Counted from the first letter of the stretch, positions 16,767 to 25,793 are shown. The stretch: 64,000 nucleotides of DNA from Halapricum hydrolyticum (GCF_025517535.1 NZ_JAOPKC010000001.1:496001-560000), one strand, 5' to 3'. Program-made: numbers and translations. Notes: a model not told the origin generated them from the sequence alone.

Positions 16767-16786
16767 GGTACAACTCTTGTTGTACC
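16767..16786. promoter_or_regulatory. Cluster operator, perfect palindrome before the GH13 gene
   Basis: GGTACAACTCTTGTTGTACC has perfect 8-base arms around a 4-base centre. It covers positions -4 to -23 from the ATG at 16763, downstream of a TTTTTATG TATA-like element (16811-16804), a position typical for a repressor. Confidence 0.7.
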
Positions 16787-16843
16787 CGACGTCGGCCACC
16801 AGCATAAAAACCGGGGGCGATCTTCCGCTCGTGAGAGGTCACG

Positions 16844-16861
16844 TCACCACACCCGTTGTAA
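16844..16861. promoter_or_regulatory. Cluster operator before the amylosucrase-like gene
   Basis: TCACCAC-ACCC-GTTGTAA: right arm perfect, left arm 5 of 7 against the consensus. It is 33 bases before the ATG at 16895, in the divergent promoter shared with the GghA-like gene. Confidence 0.5.
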
Positions 16862-16894
16862 AGAATTTTGTTCCGGGGGCGACAATAACGTAGT

Positions 16895-19147
16895 ATGAAC
16901 ACGAGCGAGCGGGAGTTGCCGATCGAGGCGTGGCCTCCGGACGACCCCGTCGAGACGCTCCAGTCGTTTCTGGCGGATCGGTACGGAGATCGCCCGGATA
17001 CGGTTCAGGAGCGAATCGAACGCCAGTTACCCGCGCTCTGGCGGGCCTACACCGAGGTTTACGGTGACGATCGCGAGTCCGTCACGTGGCTGCTCGGGGC
17101 GGTCGAGGCGGCGGTCGAGGCGTTCGACGAGCGGCCCGACCGATTGCGTTCGCTGGATCGATCGCGCGCCGATGTCGACGACTGGTTTCAGGACCCCGAG
17201 GAGGTCGGCTACATGTGCTATGTCGATTTGTTCGCAGGCGATCTCGAGGGCGTCCGCGAGAAGATCCCCTATCTGAAAGAGCTCGGCGTGACCTATCTCC
17301 ACCTCATGCCGCTGCTGGAGCCGCGGGAGGGGCGCAACGACGGCGGCTACGCCGTGAAAGACTACCGGTCGGTCGACCCCGACCTGGGCACGATGGAGGA
17401 CCTGCGTGAACTGGCCGCCGACCTGCAAGACGAGGGGATCAAACTCGCGCTGGACTTCGTGATGAATCACACCGCTCGCGAACACGAGTGGGCACAGGCC
17501 GCGATGGACGGCGACGAGCGGTTCGAGGACTTCTATCTGACCTTCGAGGACCGCGAACTTCCCGACCAGTACGAGCAGACGCTCCCGGAGGTGTTCCCGG
17601 ACTTCGCGCCGGGGAACTTCACCTACGTCGACGATCTGGAGCAGTGGGTCTGGACGAGTTTCTACGACTTCCAGTGGGACCTCGATTACACGAATCCCGA
17701 CGTGTTCGTCCAGATGTTCCGCGAGATGGCGTTTCTCGCGAACGTCGGGACCGACGTGCTCCGGCTGGACGCCGTCCCGTTCCTCTGGAAGGAACTCGGG
17801 ACCGATTGCCGGAACCTGGAGGAGGCTCACTGGATCCTGCGGGCCTACCGGGCGCTGATGCGGATCGCCGCGCCGGGCGTGCTATTCAAAGCCGAGGCCA
17901 TCGTCGCCCCAGAGGAAACGATCAAATACCTCGGCACGGGCGGCTACGAGGGCGAGGAGTGTGACATCGCCTACAACGCGCCGCTGATGGCTCACCTCTG
18001 GCACGCGCTGGCCAGCGAGAACACCCGGTTGCTCGAGCAGGCTCTCGAAGAGCTCCCGCCGACGCCCGAGGGGGCCTCCTGGCTCAACTACGTCCGGTGT
18101 CACGACGACATCGGCTGGGGCCTGGACGACGAGGACGTCCGCGCGGTCGGCCAGGACCCGACCAGCACGCGCAAGTTCTGTTCGGACTTCTACGCGGGCG
18201 ATCACCCCGACAGCTACGCCGAGGGGTATCGCTTCCAGGAGGAACCGACCGGCGTCGCCCGGACATCCGGGACAGCGGCGGCGTTGACTGGCCTCCAGAA
18301 AGCCCGCGTCGAGGGCGACCCTGAAGACGTCGACGCGGCGATCCAGCGGTACCTGCTCATGCACCAGGCCGCATTCGTCATGCAGGGAATGCCGCTGCTC
18401 TATAGCGGCGACGAGGTCGCCCAGCTGAACGACTTCTCGTATCTGAACAACCCGATCAAGGCAGAAGACAACCGCTGGGTGCACCGCTCGCCGATGAACT
18501 GGGACGCCGCCGAGCGCCGCACCCTGGAGGGGTCGGTCGAACAGCGCGTCTTCGAGGGAATCAAGCGGCTCTCGGCGGTCCGAGAAGGTCGGCAAGCGTT
18601 GCACCACCGTGGCGAAGAGATCGTTCACGACGTGCCGAACGATTCGGTGTTCGTCGTCGAGCGCGCACACGACGGCGAGCACCTGCTCGCGGTCTCGAAC
18701 TTCTCGGGGGAGTCGAGGGCGGTCGCCTTCGAGGACCTCCCCGAGCCCTGGGACGCCGGGAGCTACCACGAGATTATCCGCGAGGAGACCGCCGTCTACC
18801 CCGATGGCCGGATCCTCCTGGAACCGTACGGCTATCGGTGGCTCGAACCGACCGACGCTGCGCCCGGCGAGGCGGTGTCGACGCACGTCGAGATCGATGT
18901 CGAGACCGAGTACGGCGAGGAGGTGTTCCTGACCGGCGATCAGGAGGCACTTGGCAACTGGGACGTCGAGTCGGCCGTCCCGCTATCCGGCGAGGACTAT
19001 CCGACCTGGGAGGGTGAGTTCGACCTCCCCGAGGGGACCTACGTCGAGTTCGAGTGGCTGAAAAAACGCGACGGCGAACCGATCGAGTGGTCCGGGGACC
19101 GTTACTTCACGAAAGCCGGCTGGGACACCGCCTGGCTGCTGGAGTGA
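16895..19147 (+). CDS. Amylosucrase-type GH13 enzyme with C-terminal CBM20 starch-binding domain
   Basis: 750 residues. Residues 1-95 are a helical N-terminal domain as in amylosucrases, followed by the barrel: DFVMNHTAREHEW, nucleophile Asp in DVLRLDAVPFLW, acid Glu in LFKAEAIV, and HDD in YVRCHDDIGWG. After the beta domain, residues ~655-750 read as a CBM20 starch-binding domain (VFLTGDQEALGNWD, PTWEGEFDLPEGTYVEF). Likely transfers glucose between sucrose or maltodextrins and glucan. The CBM20 tail is unusual for this subfamily. No signal peptide, so cytoplasmic. Confidence 0.8.
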   Translation: MNTSERELPIEAWPPDDPVETLQSFLADRYGDRPDTVQERIERQLPALWRAYTEVYGDDRESVTWLLGAVEAAVEAFDERPDRLRSLDRSRADVDDWFQDPEEVGYMCYVDLFAGDLEGVREKIPYLKELGVTYLHLMPLLEPREGRNDGGYAVKDYRSVDPDLGTMEDLRELAADLQDEGIKLALDFVMNHTAREHEWAQAAMDGDERFEDFYLTFEDRELPDQYEQTLPEVFPDFAPGNFTYVDDLEQWVWTSFYDFQWDLDYTNPDVFVQMFREMAFLANVGTDVLRLDAVPFLWKELGTDCRNLEEAHWILRAYRALMRIAAPGVLFKAEAIVAPEETIKYLGTGGYEGEECDIAYNAPLMAHLWHALASENTRLLEQALEELPPTPEGASWLNYVRCHDDIGWGLDDEDVRAVGQDPTSTRKFCSDFYAGDHPDSYAEGYRFQEEPTGVARTSGTAAALTGLQKARVEGDPEDVDAAIQRYLLMHQAAFVMQGMPLLYSGDEVAQLNDFSYLNNPIKAEDNRWVHRSPMNWDAAERRTLEGSVEQRVFEGIKRLSAVREGRQALHHRGEEIVHDVPNDSVFVVERAHDGEHLLAVSNFSGESRAVAFEDLPEPWDAGSYHEIIREETAVYPDGRILLEPYGYRWLEPTDAAPGEAVSTHVEIDVETEYGEEVFLTGDQEALGNWDVESAVPLSGEDYPTWEGEFDLPEGTYVEFEWLKKRDGEPIEWSGDRYFTKAGWDTAWLLE

Positions 19148-19197
19148 ACCGGTCCACAGCGACGATTTCGAGTCGTCGGTCGCGGACGTGACTGTTC

Positions 19198-20865
19198 TCA
19201 GGGCTGTCCGAGCGGGACGCGCTCACCCTCGCTGTCGCCACGGACCCAGATGTAGTCGTAGCCGTCCAGATAGAACGTCATCGGGCCGTCTTCCTCGAAG
19301 TCGTAGTGGCCGGGGCCGAGCAGGTCGGCCGTCGCGCCCCACGGCAGACCGGGGTCGATGGTCACCTCGCGGTACTCCCCGGAGAGGTTGTGCGCCGTGA
19401 TCAGCACGGTGTCTTCGTACTCGGCCCGGAACACCCAGACGTCGTCGGCTTCGACCGGGACCTGTCCGAACTCGCCCTTCCAGAGTTCCGAACAGAGCGA
19501 GCGCGTGTGTGCGAGGGCGGCGACCCGGTTGTACAGCGAATAGGGTTCGCCGAGCTGGTCGGCGACGTTGATCTCCCGGTAGCTGAACTCGCCCTCGTCG
19601 ATGACAGGGAGGATGAGATCATCGGCGTCGGCCGTCGAGAAGCCGGCGTTGCGGTCGTCGGACCACTGCATCGGCGTCCGGACCGGGTCGCGCTCCTCCA
19701 GCGAGAGGTCCTCGCCCATCCCGATCTCGTCGCCGGCCAGGATGACAGGCGACCCCGGCAAGGAGAACATGAGGCTGTGGGCCATCGCGATGCGATCGGG
19801 GTTGTTCTCGAAGATGCCGGCGGTCCGGCGCGCGTGGCCGCGCTCGAAGATCCAGGCGTCCTCGTCGTCGGGGTTGAACAGCTCCTTGGCGTGCCAGAAG
19901 GCGTCGTCGGGCAGCTTCAGCAGGTTCAGCTCGTCGAAGTTCCGCAGGAAGTTCGCCCACTGGCCGTTCTCGAAGACGTCGTAGGGCAGGATGTCGAACA
20001 ACCGTTCCAGCGGCCAGGTGTCCTCGATCCCGAGCGCGTACACCAGATGTGCGTTGCCGACGAAGTTGAGCTGGAGGTCGAACTCGTCGCTGTCGCCGAA
20101 GTAATCGCCCAGCAGTTCCGGCTGGTCGTCGGCCTCCGCCAGCAAGACCGCGTCTGCTTTCTTCTCGCGGACGGTCTGGTTGAGCCGCCGGAAGAAGGCA
20201 TGCGGATCGTCGAGTTCGTGGCCGTCTTCGCCCTTCCGGAAGGTCATCGGCGCAACGGCGTCGACCCGGAAGCCGTCGACGCCCTGTTCGAGCCAGAACT
20301 CCAGAATGTCCTCGACCTCGGACTGGAGTTGTGGATTGGCGATATCCAGATCGGGCTGGTAGTGATAGAACTGGTGGAAGTAGTGAGCGTCGGCCACCTC
20401 GTCGTAGCTCCAGACGCCGTCCTCGTGCTCGGGGAAGATGTTGACCGTCGAGTAGGCCGACTCGGGGTCGTCGGTCCAGCAGTAAAACTCGCGGTATTTC
20501 GAGTCGGGGTCCTCGCGGGCGCGCTGGAACCACTCGTGCTGGTCGGAGGTGTGGTTGAAGATCATGTCGATCAGCACGCGGATGTCCCGATCGTGGGCTT
20601 CTTCGACGACCGCCCGGAAGTCTTCTAGAGTCCCCAGCCGGTCGTCGACGTCGTAGTGGTCGGCCACGTCGTAGCCGTTATCACGCATCGGGCTCGGATA
20701 GAACGGCAACAACCAGATGGCGTCGACACCCAGCCGGTCGAGGTAGTCCAGCCGCTGGCGCAACCCCTCGAAATCGCCCCAGCCGTCACCATCGGCGTCG
20801 TAAAATCGCTTGACGTCAAGTTCGTACAGTACAGCGTCCCGGAACCACTCAGGTTGGTCTATCAT
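19198..20865 (-). CDS. GH13 trehalose-synthase/maltose glucosyltransferase-type enzyme
   Basis: 555 residues. Barrel motifs: DMIFNHTSDQHEW, nucleophile Asp in GFRVDAVAP, acid Glu in LLAEADDQPE. The segment RDPVRTPMQWSDDRNAGFS is characteristic of trehalose synthase (TreS) and related GH13_16 enzymes, which interconvert maltose and trehalose. The usual C-terminal maltokinase domain is absent. The start at 20865 (MIDQPEWF) is where homology begins and lies 22 bases from an operator copy. Converges with the amylosucrase gene. Confidence 0.78.
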   Translation of the reverse strand: MIDQPEWFRDAVLYELDVKRFYDADGDGWGDFEGLRQRLDYLDRLGVDAIWLLPFYPSPMRDNGYDVADHYDVDDRLGTLEDFRAVVEEAHDRDIRVLIDMIFNHTSDQHEWFQRAREDPDSKYREFYCWTDDPESAYSTVNIFPEHEDGVWSYDEVADAHYFHQFYHYQPDLDIANPQLQSEVEDILEFWLEQGVDGFRVDAVAPMTFRKGEDGHELDDPHAFFRRLNQTVREKKADAVLLAEADDQPELLGDYFGDSDEFDLQLNFVGNAHLVYALGIEDTWPLERLFDILPYDVFENGQWANFLRNFDELNLLKLPDDAFWHAKELFNPDDEDAWIFERGHARRTAGIFENNPDRIAMAHSLMFSLPGSPVILAGDEIGMGEDLSLEERDPVRTPMQWSDDRNAGFSTADADDLILPVIDEGEFSYREINVADQLGEPYSLYNRVAALAHTRSLCSELWKGEFGQVPVEADDVWVFRAEYEDTVLITAHNLSGEYREVTIDPGLPWGATADLLGPGHYDFEEDGPMTFYLDGYDYIWVRGDSEGERVPLGQP

Positions 20866-20887
20866 CGTTCGTCCCTTGGCTAGTAGT

Positions 20888-20905
20888 TTACAATACCTGT
20901 TGTTA
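20888..20905. promoter_or_regulatory. Cluster operator before the TreS-like gene
   Basis: TTACAAT-ACCT-GTTGTTA, 5 of 7 and 6 of 7 arm matches or better to TTACAAC-N4-GTTGTAA; an extra flanking T/A extends the symmetry. Lies between the TreS-like ATG (20865, minus) and gfcR (20980, plus). Confidence 0.6.
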
Positions 20906-20979
20906 AATATTACGGGGCGTGAGGGGAGCGAGACGAGACCACAGGTGGTTTTATCCTCGGCGGCCGAACGGGCGAACGA

Positions 20980-21600
20980 ATGAAGTCTACCGACGAACTC
21001 ATCGACAGTGCGGGCGAGCTTGCAGACCGTGGCCTCTCGAAGGGGGAAATCGCCGACGAGCTGAACGTTTCCCGGGAGACGGCCAGCTGGCTCGTCGAAC
21101 AGAGCGGCGAAGGGTCCGTCGAATCCACCGAAGCGGCCAGCCCGACGGACGTCCACGTCGACTGGAGCGCGATCGGCCGGGACAGCAAGCGCCTGACGCA
21201 CGTCGGGATCGCGATGGCGGATCTGCTGGCTGACGAAGGCGACGAGGTCGATCTGACCGTCGGAATCGGCAAGTCCGGCGGCCCGCTGGCGACGGTCATC
21301 AGCCGGGAACTGGACACCGATCTCAGCGTGTACCTGCCCAGCAAGTACCAGTGGAACGACGAGGGCGAGAGCGGGTCAGGTTCGTTCTCGCGGAACTTCG
21401 CGTCGATCCGCGATCGGCAGTGTTACGTCGTCGACGACAACATCGACACCGGCCAGACGATGACCGAGACGATCCAGCACATCCGCGATCGTGGCGGCGA
21501 CGTCGACGCGGCGGTCGTCCTCACCGACAAGCACGGTGAAGACGAGATCCTCGGTGTTCCGGTGTACTCGATGGTCGAGATCGTCCAGATGCAGGACTAG
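20980..21600 (+). CDS. gfcR: PRTase-type regulator of sugar catabolism (GfcR)
   Basis: 206 residues. N-terminal helix-turn-helix (LIDSAGELADRGLSKGEIAD, then ELNVSRETASWLVEQ) joined to an orotate-phosphoribosyltransferase-like domain with the PRPP loop VVDDNIDTGQTMT. In Haloferax volcanii GfcR is an activator of sugar catabolic genes rather than a pyrimidine enzyme, and the HTH sequence here is very like it. Embedded within a GH13 cluster, it links glucan breakdown to glycolysis control. Older annotation would call it pyrE2. Confidence 0.88.
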   Translation: MKSTDELIDSAGELADRGLSKGEIADELNVSRETASWLVEQSGEGSVESTEAASPTDVHVDWSAIGRDSKRLTHVGIAMADLLADEGDEVDLTVGIGKSGGPLATVISRELDTDLSVYLPSKYQWNDEGESGSGSFSRNFASIRDRQCYVVDDNIDTGQTMTETIQHIRDRGGDVDAAVVLTDKHGEDEILGVPVYSMVEIVQMQD

Positions 21601-21610
21601 CGAGAGGGGC

Positions 21611-23293
21611 TCAGAGCCGGTAGATCCGCGCCTCGTACGGCCGGAGCGCGCTATCGAGGCGCGCCTCGGCGTCCTCGTAGTTCCCGATCAACAGCGTCGG
21701 GTTCTCGATCGACAGCGACGGCGGCGACCGCTCGCCGTCGCTCCAGTTCAACACGACCAGCAACTGGTCGTCTTCGAGCGTTCGGGTGAACGCGTACAGC
21801 GGATCCGGCGTTTCGACGAGGTCGTACTCGCCGTAGACGAGCGTCTGTTCGTCGTGACGCAGGTCGACCAGCTCGCGATAGTACTGCCAGACCGACCGGT
21901 CGGCCGAACGAGACGCCTCGACGTTGATCTCGGTGTAGTTATTGTTGACCTTGATCCAGGGGTCGCCGTCTGTGAACCCGGCGTTGTCCTCGCCCGACCA
22001 CTGCATCGGCGTGCGCGCATTGTCGCGCGAGCGGTAGTTCACCACGTCACGGATCTCCTCGTAGCTGTCGATCTCGCCCTCTTCGAGCATGATCTCGACG
22101 GGGCGGCGCGTATCAACGTCGCGGGTCTCCTCCAGCGATTCGAAGTCGGCGTTGGTCATGCCGATCTCCTGACCCTGGTAGACGTACGGCGTGCCCCGAA
22201 GGCCGAACAGGAGCGTTCCGAGCATCGTCGCCGACTCGTAGCGATACTGCTCGTCGTCGCCGAACCGGGAGACGACCCGCGGCTGGTCGTGATTCTCCCA
22301 GTAGAGACCGTCCCAGCTGGTCTCGTCGAGTCCGGTCTGCCACTCGGTGAAGATCTCCTCGAAGTCCGACACCGACCACTCGCCGACGTCCCACCGTCCC
22401 TCCGGACCGAAGTCGATGAACGTGTGATCGAAGTGAAAGACCATGTTGAGGCCGTCGCCGTCGGCGCCGAGATATGCGTTCGCGGTCTCGACGTCGAGGT
22501 CGACCATCTCGCCGACGGTCATCACGTCGTAGTGAGCGAACGTCTCCTCGTAGAGGCCGCGCAGGTACTCGTGAATACGGGGGCCGTCGACGAAGTGCTC
22601 GTGTCCGGTCGGATATCCCGCGACTTCGCCGTCAGGGTACCCCTCCGGCTTCGAGAGGAGGTTAATCACGTCCATCCGGAACCCGTCGATCCCCCTCTCG
22701 AGCCACCAGTTGACCACGTCGTAGATCGCTTCCCGGACGTCGGGATTGCGCCAGTTCAGGTCGGGCTGTTTCTCGTCGAAGAGATGCAGATACCACGCCT
22801 CGCGGGTCTCGTCGTAGCTCCAGGCCGGGCCGCCGAAGTACGACTCCCAGTTGTTCGGGGGCTTGTCGGGGTCGCCCTCGACCCAGTGATAGTAGTCCGC
22901 GTAGCCGTCTTCCTCGCGGCGTGATTTCTGGAACCACTCGTGTTCGTCGGAGGTGTGGTTGACGACGAGATCCATCACGAGTTTGATGTCGCGGGCGTGC
23001 AGCGCTTCGAGCAGCCGCTCCCAGTCGGCCATCGCCCCCATCTCGTCCATGATCGACCGATAGTCGCGGATGTCGTAGCCGTTGTCCGCGTTCGGCGAAT
23101 CGTAGACCGGGCAGAGCCAGACGACGTCGATCCCCAGTTCGTCGAGATAGTCGACTTTCTCGATAATTCCGGGAATGTCGCCGACGCCGTCGCCGTCGCT
23201 GTCGTTGAAACTGCGCGGATAGATCTGGTAGACGACCGCCTCCTTCCACCAGGCGCGCTCGATTCCGGCTGTGTCGTCGACTTCGCTGTCCAT
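21611..23293 (-). CDS. GH13 alpha-glucosidase / oligo-1,6-glucosidase
   Basis: 560 residues, the normal length for exo-acting GH13 glucosidases. Motifs: VVYQIYPRSFNDSDGDG at the N-terminus, MDLVVNHTSDEHEW, nucleophile Asp in DGFRMDVINLLSK, acid Glu in MTVGEMVDLD, HDQPR. Releases glucose from malto- or isomalto-oligosaccharides in the cytoplasm (no signal peptide). Very similar to the next GH13 gene, so they are duplicates. Starts 17 bases from an operator copy; converges with gfcR by 10 bases. Confidence 0.88.
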   Translation of the reverse strand: MDSEVDDTAGIERAWWKEAVVYQIYPRSFNDSDGDGVGDIPGIIEKVDYLDELGIDVVWLCPVYDSPNADNGYDIRDYRSIMDEMGAMADWERLLEALHARDIKLVMDLVVNHTSDEHEWFQKSRREEDGYADYYHWVEGDPDKPPNNWESYFGGPAWSYDETREAWYLHLFDEKQPDLNWRNPDVREAIYDVVNWWLERGIDGFRMDVINLLSKPEGYPDGEVAGYPTGHEHFVDGPRIHEYLRGLYEETFAHYDVMTVGEMVDLDVETANAYLGADGDGLNMVFHFDHTFIDFGPEGRWDVGEWSVSDFEEIFTEWQTGLDETSWDGLYWENHDQPRVVSRFGDDEQYRYESATMLGTLLFGLRGTPYVYQGQEIGMTNADFESLEETRDVDTRRPVEIMLEEGEIDSYEEIRDVVNYRSRDNARTPMQWSGEDNAGFTDGDPWIKVNNNYTEINVEASRSADRSVWQYYRELVDLRHDEQTLVYGEYDLVETPDPLYAFTRTLEDDQLLVVLNWSDGERSPPSLSIENPTLLIGNYEDAEARLDSALRPYEARIYRL

Positions 23294-23309
23294 AGTTGTC
23301 TGTGGTTAT

Positions 23310-23327
23310 TTACAACATTTGTAGTTT
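23310..23327. promoter_or_regulatory. Cluster operator before alpha-glucosidase 1
   Basis: TTACAAC-ATTT-GTAGTTT, left arm perfect and right arm partial; preceded by another T so that TTTACAAC is shared with other copies. Confidence 0.55.
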
Positions 23328-23441
23328 ACCACATCGTCCGAGACAAGTTCTCGCAAACAATCGAAGGACTATCATCAATGTTAGGAAACGTATATGGGTC
23401 GCGTTAAGTTAGAGAATGAGGCGTTCGATCTCTGAGTGTCC

Positions 23442-23513
23442 ATGCCAGATTTCGAACGCCTCAGCGATGCTATCACGTGGATAGATTTGTCGTTTGTGGA
23501 GCGCCGACGGACT
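23442..23513 (+). pseudogene. IS6-family transposase N-terminal remnant
   Basis: About 24 codons beginning MPDFERLSDAITWIDLSFVE, then RRRTP. This matches the start of haloarchaeal IS6-family transposases (W-IDLSFVERE-TP). The frame then leaves the family and meets another gene fragment, so only the 5' end of the element survives. The flanks 23421-23430 and 23453-23462 form an inverted repeat (GAGGCGTTCG/CGAACGCCTC) around the start. Confidence 0.65.
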
Positions 23514-23619
23514 CCTCGTTCCGATCCTCACCAGGGACCTCCGGCGCGATTACGAGGCGATGAACCGCGCCCTGGCTGAGCGTGTCGAGGGAGAGTCAGT
23601 CGTCGAGGTCACACCGTAG
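23509..23619 (+). pseudogene. Orphan C-terminal coding fragment
   Basis: An open frame GLLVPILTRDL, then RRDYEAMNRALAERVEGES, ending VVEVTP-stop directly abuts the transposase remnant. It has protein-like composition but no start and no recognisable family. Probably the tail of a gene lost when the insertion sequence inserted or deleted between the two alpha-glucosidase genes. Confidence 0.4.
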
Positions 23620-23653
23620 GACGGCACGCCCTCGAGGGGCATCCCCCGGAGAC

Positions 23654-25354
23654 TCATTCTAGCCGATACACTCGCGCCTCGTAGGGTCGCAGCGCGAGCG
23701 ACCCCAGGTCCGTTCCGGGGTCGTCGTAGTTGCAGGCCAGCACCGACTCGACGGAGCCGGCTTCGGAGAGGTCGACCCGGGAGGTGCGGCCGGCCCAGTT
23801 GAGCGCGACCAGGAGCGTCTCGTCGTCGAGCGACCGCGCGAACGCCCACACGCGCGGGTGGTCCTCAGCCAGCAGGTCGTAGACGCCGTAGACCAGCGGG
23901 TCCTCGCTGTGGCGCAACTCGATCAACTCCTGGTAGTACGCCAGCACCGACTCGGCACGGTCGCGCTGGTCGGCGACGTTGATGTCTTCGCTGTTTGGAT
24001 TGATCGGGATCCAGGGTTCCCCGTCGGTGAACCCGGCCATGTCGTCGTCGGACCACTGTACCGGCGTGCGAGCGTTGTCCCGCGAGCGATAGCGGACGAC
24101 GTCTTGCACGTCCGAAAAGCCCTCGGCGCGGCCCTCCTCGAAGGCCATCTCGACGCGGTTCGTGGCGTCGGCGTCGCGCATCTCCTCGCGCGAGGACCAC
24201 GGGTAGTTGGTCATGCCGATCTCGTCGCCCTGGAAGCAGAACGGCGTCGCCGGGAAGGTCAACAGGAGCGTTCCGAGCATCGTCGCCGACTCGTAACGGT
24301 AGCGGTCGTCGTTGCCGAACCGCGAGGCGATCCGTGGCGTGTCGTGGGTCCCCAGGTAGACGGTGTTCCAGGCGTCGGTCACTTCTAGCTGGTGGACCCA
24401 CTTCGTCAGCGCCTCCCGGATCTCCGAGACTTCCCAGTCGACGACGTCCCACCACCCGTCCTCGCCGTAATCGAGCAGCGTATGGTCGTAGTGATAGACC
24501 ATGTTCAGTCCGTCACCGGAGGGGCCACAGTACCGCTTGGCCGCTCGCGGCGTGATGTCCATCCCCTCGCCGACGGTCATGACGTCGTATTCGGAGAGTA
24601 CCTCGTCGTAGAGGTCGCCGATGTACTCGTGGATGCGGGGACCGTCCGAGAAGTGTTCCATGCCGACCCAGCCGCCCTCGGAGTCGCCGTCAGGATACCC
24701 TTCGGGCTTGGACATGACGTTGAACACGTCGAAGCGGAACCCGTCGATCCCCTTCTCGAGCCAGAACTCGACGACGTCGTACATCGACTGGCGCACCTCG
24801 GGATTGCGCCAGTTCAGGTCGGGCTGTTTCTCGTGAAAGAGGTGCAGATACCACGCCTCGCGGACCTCGTCGTAGGCCCAGGCCGAGCCGCCGAACCCGG
24901 AGGTCCAGTTGTTCGGGGGCTCGTCGGGGTCGCCCTCGACCCAGTGATAGAAATCCTCGTAGCCGTCTTCCTCGCGGCGTGATTTCTGGAACCACTCGTG
25001 TTCGTCCGAGGTGTGATTCAGGACCATATCGAGGATCAACCGGATGTCCCGGTCGTGCAACTCCTCGAGCAGCCGTTCGAAGTCGTCCATGTCGCCGAAC
25101 TCGTCGAGGATCGAGCGGTAATCGCGAACGTCGTATCCGTTGTCCGCGTGCGGAGAGTCGTAGGGCGGCGTCAGCCAGACGACGTCGATCCCCAGCTCGT
25201 CGAGATAGTCAGCCTTCTCGATAATTCCGGGGATATCGCCGATCCCGTCGCCGTCGCTGTCGTTGAAACTCTGCGGGTAGATCTCGTAGACGACCGCCTC
25301 CTTCCACCAGGCCTGTTCTCCATCACCGATCGTTCCAGCACGTGACGCGCACAT
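23654..25354 (-). CDS. GH13 alpha-glucosidase, second copy
   Basis: 566 residues. Motifs: VVYEIYPQSFNDSDGDG, LDMVLNHTSDEHEW, nucleophile Asp in DGFRFDVFNVMSK, acid Glu in MTVGEGMDIT, HDTPR. Same order and spacing as the gene at 21611-23293 and clearly its paralogue; the region around the acid Glu differs (GEGMD against GEMVD), which may alter linkage preference. ATG at 25354 gives MCASRAGTIG; a TATA-like CACTATAAT lies about 30 bases upstream. Confidence 0.88.
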   Translation of the reverse strand: MCASRAGTIGDGEQAWWKEAVVYEIYPQSFNDSDGDGIGDIPGIIEKADYLDELGIDVVWLTPPYDSPHADNGYDVRDYRSILDEFGDMDDFERLLEELHDRDIRLILDMVLNHTSDEHEWFQKSRREEDGYEDFYHWVEGDPDEPPNNWTSGFGGSAWAYDEVREAWYLHLFHEKQPDLNWRNPEVRQSMYDVVEFWLEKGIDGFRFDVFNVMSKPEGYPDGDSEGGWVGMEHFSDGPRIHEYIGDLYDEVLSEYDVMTVGEGMDITPRAAKRYCGPSGDGLNMVYHYDHTLLDYGEDGWWDVVDWEVSEIREALTKWVHQLEVTDAWNTVYLGTHDTPRIASRFGNDDRYRYESATMLGTLLLTFPATPFCFQGDEIGMTNYPWSSREEMRDADATNRVEMAFEEGRAEGFSDVQDVVRYRSRDNARTPVQWSDDDMAGFTDGEPWIPINPNSEDINVADQRDRAESVLAYYQELIELRHSEDPLVYGVYDLLAEDHPRVWAFARSLDDETLLVALNWAGRTSRVDLSEAGSVESVLACNYDDPGTDLGSLALRPYEARVYRLE

Positions 25355-25377
25355 GTCAGATGCGACTCGCCGGCGGA

Positions 25378-25395
25378 TTATAGTGGTTGCTGTAC
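25378..25395. promoter_or_regulatory. Weak operator-like site before alpha-glucosidase 2
   Basis: TTATAGT-GGTT-GCTGTAC matches the cluster consensus at 4 of 7 and 5 of 7 arm positions, 23 bases before the ATG. Position agrees with the other copies but sequence support is weak. Confidence 0.3.
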
Positions 25396-25496
25396 CGAAC
25401 TGCCTGCGGCCGCGCGACGACTGCCGAAGCGGCGACAAATGTGTGACAATCACTACCGTTTTCCACGTACAGCCCAAAGCACGCACGACAGTATCG

Positions 25497-25793
25497 ATGA
25501 CAGCAGACGATCTCAAGCGTCGGTTCTGGGAGTGGCTCGCGGCCGTCCATTCGGACGCTCGGGTGGCAGCGCTGCTTCGGGCACTCTCGATCGTCGGCAT
25601 CTACGGGGGAATCACTGCGTTCGTCCTCGGCGTCAACCCGATCCTCACGCCACACGTCCTGGAAGCTGTCAAATACAGTGGGAACACGGTCGGTCTCATC
25701 GGCATGATCGGACTGCTCGTTCACGTCGCGAGTCTGGGCTATTATCTCGCGACGAAGCCGAAACACCTCGAAAACGGTCTGATACGGTATTGA
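25497..25793 (+). CDS. Small membrane protein of unknown function
   Basis: 98 residues, with hydrophobic segments about residues 24-45 and 62-85 and a basic C-terminus (ATKPKHLENG). The ATG at 25497 follows a T-rich promoter region. No family recognised. It is divergent from alpha-glucosidase 2 and 67 bases before the DUF420 gene in the same direction, so the two small membrane proteins may be co-transcribed. Confidence 0.65.
   Translation: MTADDLKRRFWEWLAAVHSDARVAALLRALSIVGIYGGITAFVLGVNPILTPHVLEAVKYSGNTVGLIGMIGLLVHVASLGYYLATKPKHLENGLIRY

Noticed and set aside
14871..16898. A 675-codon plus-strand frame opposite the GghA-like GH13 gene
   Set aside because: It is an antisense shadow; composition has no domain and the minus strand shows GH13 catalytic motifs.
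19306..20628. A 440-codon plus-strand frame opposite the TreS-like gene
   Set aside because: Shadow frame (Val/Glu/Asp repeats from complement codons) with no start signal or family motif.
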